Positions 58,371 to 64,000 of a stretch of 64,000 bases of DNA are shown here, piece after piece (position 1 is the first letter of the stretch; every line of letters begins with the position of its first letter). A program made the translations under genes and the position numbers. This stretch comes from Petaurus breviceps papuanus. Lineage: Eukaryota > Chordata > Mammalia > Diprotodontia > Petauridae. The notes under the pieces were generated by a model. That model had not been told where the DNA came from and made no database searches. It saw nothing but the letters and a program-made list of their open reading frames with translations. Location: assembly GCA_028583685.1 (NCBI GenBank), contig JAMXIF010000048.1, positions 18,564,015-18,628,014 of the forward strand. Reading direction: 5' to 3'.

Positions 58371-59009
58371 GCCTACACCATTCTGTTCAGCAGCAACAGA
58401 AGCCTCCCTGGCTTGGCAGCTACTATCATTTAAAAGCAGCAACCACAGGATAAGATAAAGGGGAAAGAGGCAAGCTAGGTCACAAGGGTCTGAGGGTGGA
58501 GAACACTCAGGTGACTGGAAAAGCAGCAGCAGCACCGCCTTCAATGTGTATGAATGGGTTCTTTTCTTTTTTCTGAGATGGGTTTTTAGCTTTAAGAAAG
58601 ATCTATTCATATATATTTATTATCTCATAGATCATTTGAAAATTTTATGGCTTTTTAAAAAAGGAATAGAAAATGAAATAGAAAGTAGTAGAAGCCTAAT
58701 CCAATATAAGTGACAGGTGACCCATACAATCCACAATTTCAGTCCAAACATTAAGAGGAGAAAATGTGAGGGGGAGGTTACCTAAGGAATACATTCTGAC
58801 TATTTGCAATAAGAAGGCCTCCCAGCTTACCATGCCACATTAATCTCTGTGTTTCTACTGCATAGATGTATTAGGCTTTTGATAAATATTTGTTCCTATA
58901 ACTGAATTCTTTTATTAGTTTGATGGCAAGCAGCCCTGGAGTACCTAGGCTAAAAATTGGAGGACCCAAAGAATGCAACAGGCTCAGAGTAGCCCCAAGC
59001 TTGTGGCTG
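58371..59009. other. No recognised feature
   Basis: Unique-looking sequence; short frames only. Confidence 0.45.
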
Positions 59010-59014
59010 GGGTC

Positions 59015-59554
59015 TGTAATGGGAATGTAAATTTTTAAGATCTTCCCTGCCCCTAGGCTAAAGTGCACCTGGAGCCTGGGGTGGGAGGCTTGTTTTTCAG
59101 TAGATACTTTTTGATTGGCCAGTGGGTCCAGAAGGTTGTTACATTCTCTGAGCCAGGAGAAGGCTATATAAGCCCTGATGTGTAGCTTTGTTTTGGGGGC
59201 TCACTTTGAGAAGTGTTCTGTGATTTGATCGGATGAAACTCTGGGAAGCTGGTTGTTGAGTCCCCCCTCCTCCCCCAGCTTTGAAAAACCCAGATGTTGA
59301 TTTGGTATGGATGTAATGGTTGGACAGTTTGGAAATCTGTCTACTTGATCTGTTTCTCTGTTTTGATAATTCTGTCTGTATACTCTGAAGTTCGGGGTGC
59401 TGACCTTTTCCCCCTGAACTAGGTAAACAATACATATTTGACTAATTAAAGTAAGCTTGTTAACCCATTTTGAGTTGCTTTCCTTTAACAAAGCAGATCC
59501 AAGAACCTGTGTTGGCAGCAAACCCTGGGGACGCTTGGGGTGCTTGCTGCTACA
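59015..59554 (+). mobile_element. Solo LTR, 540 bp
   Basis: Fossil. Starts TGTAATGGGAATG and ends GCTTGCTGCTACA, with a TATA-like GGCTATATAAGC at 59162-59173. Exact 5-bp target-site duplication GGGTC at 59010-59014 and 59555-59559. No internal region remains, so the element reduced to a single LTR by recombination. The ERV class is not assigned; 5 bp is seen in several. Confidence 0.88.
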
Positions 59555-59659
59555 GGGTCCCACGATAACCACTCACAGTGGCTTTAGGAAATATTCTATT
59601 GGCATCAGTACAGAATGTCATTCTAAGGACCATTATAAGAACCAGTAGTTATTGTCTCT

Positions 59660-59818
59660 CCCTTTTTTTTCAAGGTTTTTTTTTTTAATTGAAGGCAATC
59701 AGGCTTAAGTGACTTGCCCAGTGTCACATAGCTAGTAAGTGTCTGAGACCAGATTTGAACTCAGGTCCTCCTGAGTCCAGGGGCAGTTGCTCTACCCACT
59801 GTGCCACCTAGCTGCATT
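59660..59818 (-). mobile_element. tRNA-SINE (WSINE-type)
   Basis: GGCTTAAGTGACTTGCCCAG, CACTGTGCCACCTAGCTGCA antisense, poly-T at 59660-59686. Confidence 0.88.
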
Positions 59819-60309
59819 TATTTTAGCAGTAAAATGAAGCTTACACCTAAGCTTCCTATGCTTATTTCAAGCTAAGCAGCCATCACCACTCAACATTTTT
59901 GTGATTTTTTACCACCATTTTTCAGCAGCATATGTGTAGGATCAAAGGCAATAGAACATGAGAATGGTACAACAATGAAGTCTGGCATAGCAAGACCAGC
60001 AATATGATAAGGCAAGCAACTCAAGAGAAGGGGACAGTGTAGAGTTGAAGTGGTTCACCAAGTGTTCAAGATAGACAAAGAAGAGTGTAGCCAGTGCAGG
60101 GGTGATAGCAGAGGAAAGAACTGAGGGGACGGAGGAATGTGCAGGTCATGGTATGCAGGATGAAGAAGCTTTAGAGTTGCAAGGCAGAGGGAGAGGCAGA
60201 CATGGAAGTGATGAGTAGAATTTGTGAGTGATGACAAGACAAAGGGTATGACCATCTTTGTCTAGGGCAGTCCATTCCTCTTCTGGATAGCTCTGATTTT
60301 CCTTTATAC
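59819..60309. other. No recognised feature
   Basis: Unassigned; old repeat traces possible at 60040-60160. Confidence 0.4.
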
Positions 60310-60580
60310 CAGGGCTTCTTAAACTTCTTCCACTCTCAGGCAGCATTAGTTGCATTGTGTGGCCTGAAGGCACAAAGTGGGCATGCTTTGTGTTCAGGAA
60401 CAAGGCTGCAGTGAAGTTGTGAGATGTAAAACAGGCAAGTGCTGCCAGAAACACCTCGGATTCATAATGCATTTGATTTTGAATTAATTTTTGGTTGTTG
60501 AACATTCAGAAACCATTTACTGTTACCAAATATTTTGTGACCATATATGGAGTCATGAGCCACAGGTTAAGAAGTGCTAC
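60310..60580. mobile_element. hAT-type non-autonomous element (GCTTCTTAAAC ends)
   Basis: Left end CAGGGCTTCTTAAACTTCTT, right end GAGCCACAGGTTAAGAAGTG, with GTGACCATATATGGAGTCAT inside. The ends are inverted and the order fits a known mammalian/marsupial hAT MITE type. Right boundary and duplication are uncertain. Confidence 0.65.
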
Positions 60581-60639
60581 ACTAGGCCTATATCTACAAT
60601 TGCTACTCATTGCTTTTAGTTGTCATGTAGGGGCAAGCA

Positions 60640-61160
60640 GAACAAATGTAAACCCCCTTCTAGATGACAGTCCTTCAGATACTTGAATAGCTATGACACC
60701 CCACACCAAAAGTCTTCTCTCCTCCAACCTAAAGCTTTCTAGGACCCTCAATTAATCCTCACAGGGCACAGTTTCTAGTGCCTTCACCATCCTAGTTACC
60801 TTCTCTGGCATATCCTTAAGCTTGTTAAAGTCCTCCCTTAAAGTTGATGTCTAGAACTGAACACAGTACTCCAAAAAAGGTGAAAGGCAGTAGTATAGAG
60901 GTGGTTGTCATTCCCTTTATTTTGGGCACTGTGCTTTCATTAGTGCTACTACTTAAGACTGATTTGGTTTTTTTGGCTGCCACATCACACTAAGTTACCT
61001 TACAGTCCACTAAAACACCCAAGTCTTTTTATATGAATTGTTGTCTACTCATGCACCTCTAATCCTACACTATTGCAGCTAATCTTCTGAATACAAGTGT
61101 AGGACTTAACACATCCCTATTAAATTGTACAGGTTTTAATGTTTCAATTGTGACAAGAAG
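60640..61160 (-). mobile_element. L3/CR1-type LINE fragment
   Basis: AGAACTGAACACAGTACTCC, GGCTGCCACATCACACTAAG, CAGTCCACTAAAACACCCAA, CATCCCTATTAAATTGTACA: the antisense of the CR1/L3 reverse-transcriptase C-terminal region. Confidence 0.8.
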
Positions 61161-61317
61161 TATATTTTTATACCAATGGAAAAAGAGGCTACTTTATTCT
61201 GGATCTATTTCAGTAGGTTAACTAGAGTTTTAAAATTTACGTATTAATCAATGATGGGAAAACAGTAGTAATACATACTTTTGCACTATCTGACTAGGAA
61301 AAATATGCAACTTTATA

Positions 61318-61396
61318 CTGGGTGTCCTAAAGGTCTTAATGCAGTTTAAAACTATTTAAGCTATTCAAACTACACTAAGACTTTTGAGATACTCGG
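61318..61396. mobile_element. Mariner-type MITE, 79 bp palindrome
   Basis: CTGGGTGTCCTAAAGGTCTT on the left and AAGACTTTTGAGATACTCGG on the right form arms that pair over nearly the whole length. TA dinucleotides flank both ends (61316-61317, 61397-61398). Size and design resemble MADE1-type elements. Confidence 0.8.
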
Positions 61397-61469
61397 TACA
61401 CCATAGGGTCAGTCAGAAGCATTGACAACATAAGTGTTCAGCAAGTCATAGCTGTTCCCCAGATCCTAT

Positions 61470-62072
61470 AGATTTAAAGCGACTGAACTGCTGGCTTTCC
61501 TTTGGTCCTGTTCTCCTGCTCTGGTTATTTCACTGCAGGGTTATGTGCTGGACTAACGGTTAAAATTGGGTTGTTATTCTATTCCTGGGCTCAGAGCTAT
61601 GTATGGAACTTGTTCCTTACTCAGTATTCGGGTAGGGCCCCATTCACTTGTGACCACTCTTCTCTGCTGTGTTTCTATGATCTAGAACTGGGTAATGGGC
61701 TACAGAACTACCAGACAGCACTTGTTCCTGTTGCCAGTGTTTGTTCTGAGATCCCCTGGAATCTCTTTCTATTCCATTGCTTCCTGCCCTGGTACTGTGA
61801 ATCAGTTCCCTTTCTCTCTCTAGGCTCTGAATGCTCCCTGTACCCATTGCTGCAACGTGTGCTCATGACCAACCTCCACCCCACCCCGGGATCCACAGAC
61901 TTCTCTATCTTCCTAGGTTACTCTTGGCTGGAAAATGACTCTCTATGACATTTTTCTTGGCTTTTCCTATTAAAATTGGTCTGATGAATCTTCTAGATTA
62001 TTGTGAAAACTGTATACTGGAAGAGTTAAAGCACAAATGTTTCCTCTGCCTTTCCATCTTGACTCTACCCCC
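61470..62072 (-). mobile_element. L1 5'-end (5' UTR) fragment
   Basis: Antisense; its sense 5' end is GTAGAGTCAAGATGGAAAGG near 62050-62070, the typical L1 start. The 148-codon plus-strand frame at 61502-61948 is antisense to this UTR and is not considered a gene. Confidence 0.6.
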
Positions 62073-62084
62073 TTAGTACAATTT

Positions 62085-62500
62085 TTAAACCACTGAATTC
62101 TGCTGGAATGGCCTTCCAGAACCAAAGCCACCTCCTCCTCCCTGAGGGTAATCATAACAAGAGTGCTTGAGTGAAGACCTTTCTAAAAACTTCAGTGGCT
62201 CCCTAGTGCATCTAGTGTAAAACATAAACTGCTTGGGGTTTAAAGTCTCCCACACTAAATAAAGGTCTAATTTGTCCAGACAAACTTGCCTCCTGTCATC
62301 ATGCCCTAACATACTTTCCATGTCCCATATCCATACCTTTCCATATGCCTGGAATGCATGCCTTCTCACCTCCATCTCATGGAAGAAATAGCTCTCTTCA
62401 AGGCATAGGTCAAGCATCATCTACTAAGGTCCTTTCTGATCCTTCCCCAACACTTGTTAATGTCCTTTTCCCATAAAATCCTGGGTATTTACTCTGTATA
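62085..62500 (+). mobile_element. L2 fragment
   Basis: TCAGTGGCTCCCTAGTGCAT, CCATATGCCTGGAATGCATG, AAGGTCCTTTCTGATCCTTC in the order of the L2 C-terminal region. Confidence 0.65.
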
Positions 62501-63273
62501 GGATGACCAGGAATGCAAAGTCCTGAAGAGTTAGAAGTCTCATAAATTCCTAAAGAGAATCTAGAAAAGTCTCATTGAACTAAATTTCTCATTTCTGAGT
62601 ATTCCCCTTGTCACTATCACCTTCTTCCAGCTGGAGAGGGAAGTGGATACTTTTACTAAATACTCAGTTTCATGATCCTGGGTATCGATATAGACTGCAT
62701 TTGCCTCTTATTCAAAGAAATTCACAGTAACAGGTCTCCTAGCTATTAGAATATGAGAAAATGTTAATGATAAACTATTAATGTGATACATCTGAAAGTT
62801 ATTTTATATTTTATACTGTTTTCCCATTTTTAGACTAAGGAAAATATGACCAAGGTGTTTCAGATAATGGCAAAAAAGATTACAACCATAAATTCTTATA
62901 TAGCAGATTAAAATGAACAGCAATTTTCAGAAGTAGAACAAAACAACTGCTTTTCTTCCGAAGAGTGGATTGCAAGGTTTAATTTTTGCTGTTTCCAATA
63001 AATACTTTTTATGATGAATATAGATTTAAAACATGTAGTCAAAATCTAAGTGGAAAACATATCTGAAACAGAATATTATGAAGTTTTTTATACTTGGAAA
63101 TTCTAGTCAATAAAGACTTAAGTGAATATTATGTAAAACATCTGAGACACTTGGGAAGTACAAAGATTTTTTTTAAGTTTTAAATAACATTAATTTTTAA
63201 CTAATATCCTTAAAAATCTCAAGCATGCACAATAAAAGGCAGTTTTATCAAAGGTAATCTTGAGAAAACTTAC
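62501..63273. other. CEP89 intron, no recognised feature
   Basis: Unique-looking sequence up to the donor at 63268-63273. Confidence 0.45.
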
Positions 63274-63415
63274 CAAATGTATAAGATTGTCACGTTCTTG
63301 AGCTATAACATTTGCCAAAATGACAAAATTTGTCAGATACTGGTGAGCTACCTCTTCTTTCTCCATTGCTTCTTCTACTTGTTGCTGAAGGAGGTCTATT
63401 TGCTTTTGAGATCCT
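63274..63415 (-). CDS. CEP89: CEP89 exon, coiled coil
   Basis: 142 nt: one base completing a codon, then 47 codons, ending in phase 0. Acceptor CTTTTGTAG, donor GTAAGT (consensus). The text GSQKQIDLLQQQVEEAM, AHQYLTN and IAQERDNLIHL aligns without gaps to recalled human KSQKKIEVLKKQVEKAM, AHQYLAN and ITQERDSLMCL; roughly 55-60% identical by eye. It is the most 5' CEP89 exon visible; earlier exons lie beyond the right edge of the window. Part of the long C-terminal coiled coil of the distal-appendage protein. Confidence 0.93.
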
Positions 63416-63699
63416 CTACAAAAGTTCACCAAATCAGTATATTTAAAAAAAAAACAACAAAACTTATTAGTTTGGTGACAATTAAACAGGTATGTTATAA
63501 AGATATTAAATGCCTTGGAATTTAAATTATATTATTTTACATCTTAAAGCTTTCATTAATTTAAAAGTGAAAACTCACATTAGACTTTACTATTAGAAAA
63601 AGCATAATAATTCACTGATGCAAATTAATGTCAACAATGTGCTTAATAACTGTTTGAGAAATCAACAGAATGATGAAACCCTGTTTTTTTCCTTTGAAT

Positions 63700-63885
63700 C
63701 TCTCACTCATGCAGAATAAGAATATTAGAGCTAGGAGCAACTTTAGGGATCAATTAATTCAATCTCTTCATTTTATGTAGGAAGAAACTGAGAAATGATT
63801 TGTCATACTTAACACAGTAAGTTGGTAGCAGAAATGAAACTATAACCTAAGTCTCCTGCTTGCTAATGCTCTTTCCAGTATACTT
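63700..63885 (-). mobile_element. MIR fragment
   Basis: CTAGGAGCAACTTTAGGGAT, CATTTTATGTAGGAAGAAAC, AAGTCTCCTGCTTGCTAATG in MIR-like order; diverged. Confidence 0.55.
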
Positions 63886-64000
63886 CATACTAAAGATCCT
63901 AGACAAAATGAGCACAAAAAAAATATATCAACTATATTCATTCCATCAATGAAACACTAAAGAACATGAAATAAAAATTACCTACACAAATATGCCATGA

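Noticed and set aside
61502-61948. 148-codon plus-strand open frame
   Set aside because: It lies antisense to an L1 5' UTR, has no recognised domain, and its composition is explained by the repeat.

Overview
The window looks like intronic DNA from a marsupial. It is dense in marsupial-type repeats: tRNA-derived SINEs with intact A/B-box-like motifs, MAR1/MIR-type CORE-SINEs, L2 and L3/CR1 fragments, L1, short hAT and mariner MITEs, and LTRs. Host coding sequence is a small fraction. The species cannot be fixed from the sequence; all identifications rest on reading the sequence and on recalled families, with no database search.

Two host genes are supported. (1) Three consecutive internal exons of CEP89 (centrosomal protein of 89 kDa, also CCDC123), on the minus strand, lie at 63274-63415, 56107-56196 and 20087-20256. 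All have clean splice sites, compatible phases and clear similarity to the C-terminal coiled coil of human CEP89. The intron between the last two is about 35.9 kb, and the final exon or exons were not found in the window. (2) Inside that intron, on the opposite strand, is a complete single-exon RING-finger ORF (41581-42303, 240 aa) with the architecture of RNF182: an N-terminal C3HC4 RING and two C-terminal membrane segments. It is too divergent from the RNF182 I recall to be a simple copy. A nested, antisense, RNF182-related E3 ligase gene is the most interesting host feature here. A third, weaker candidate is a minus-strand terminal-exon-like ORF at 6709-6908, with a stop followed closely by an AATAAA signal.

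Layout: 1-2025 decayed endogenous retrovirus with an LTR; 2060-5000 L1, L2 and an L1-ORF1-only element with an embedded GATA array and assembly gap; 5.7-11 kb young tRNA-SINEs, including two A-B dimers; 11.5-16.4 kb L2-rich with nested insertions; 16.4-22.4 kb mostly unique intron plus a CEP89 exon; 22.5-36.7 kb L1, two near full-length ORF1-only (HAL1-like) elements and SINEs; 37-40.6 kb SINEs and a hAT MITE; 40.6-42.6 kb the RNF182-like gene and flanks; 42.6-46.4 kb SINE/L2 cluster; 46.4-56 kb another ORF1-only element, unique sequence and a hAT MITE nested in a SINE; 56-64 kb CEP89 exons with L1, two LTRs, hAT, L3, a mariner MITE and L1 5'-end sequence.

Two mobile-element patterns stand out. 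A SINE exists as monomer A, monomer B and a fixed-order A-B dimer, and each form has its own target-site duplications. A family of about 2.8-2.9 kb elements carries only L1 ORF1 and a roughly 1 kb 3' region, without ORF2, matching the known half-L1 (HAL1) design.
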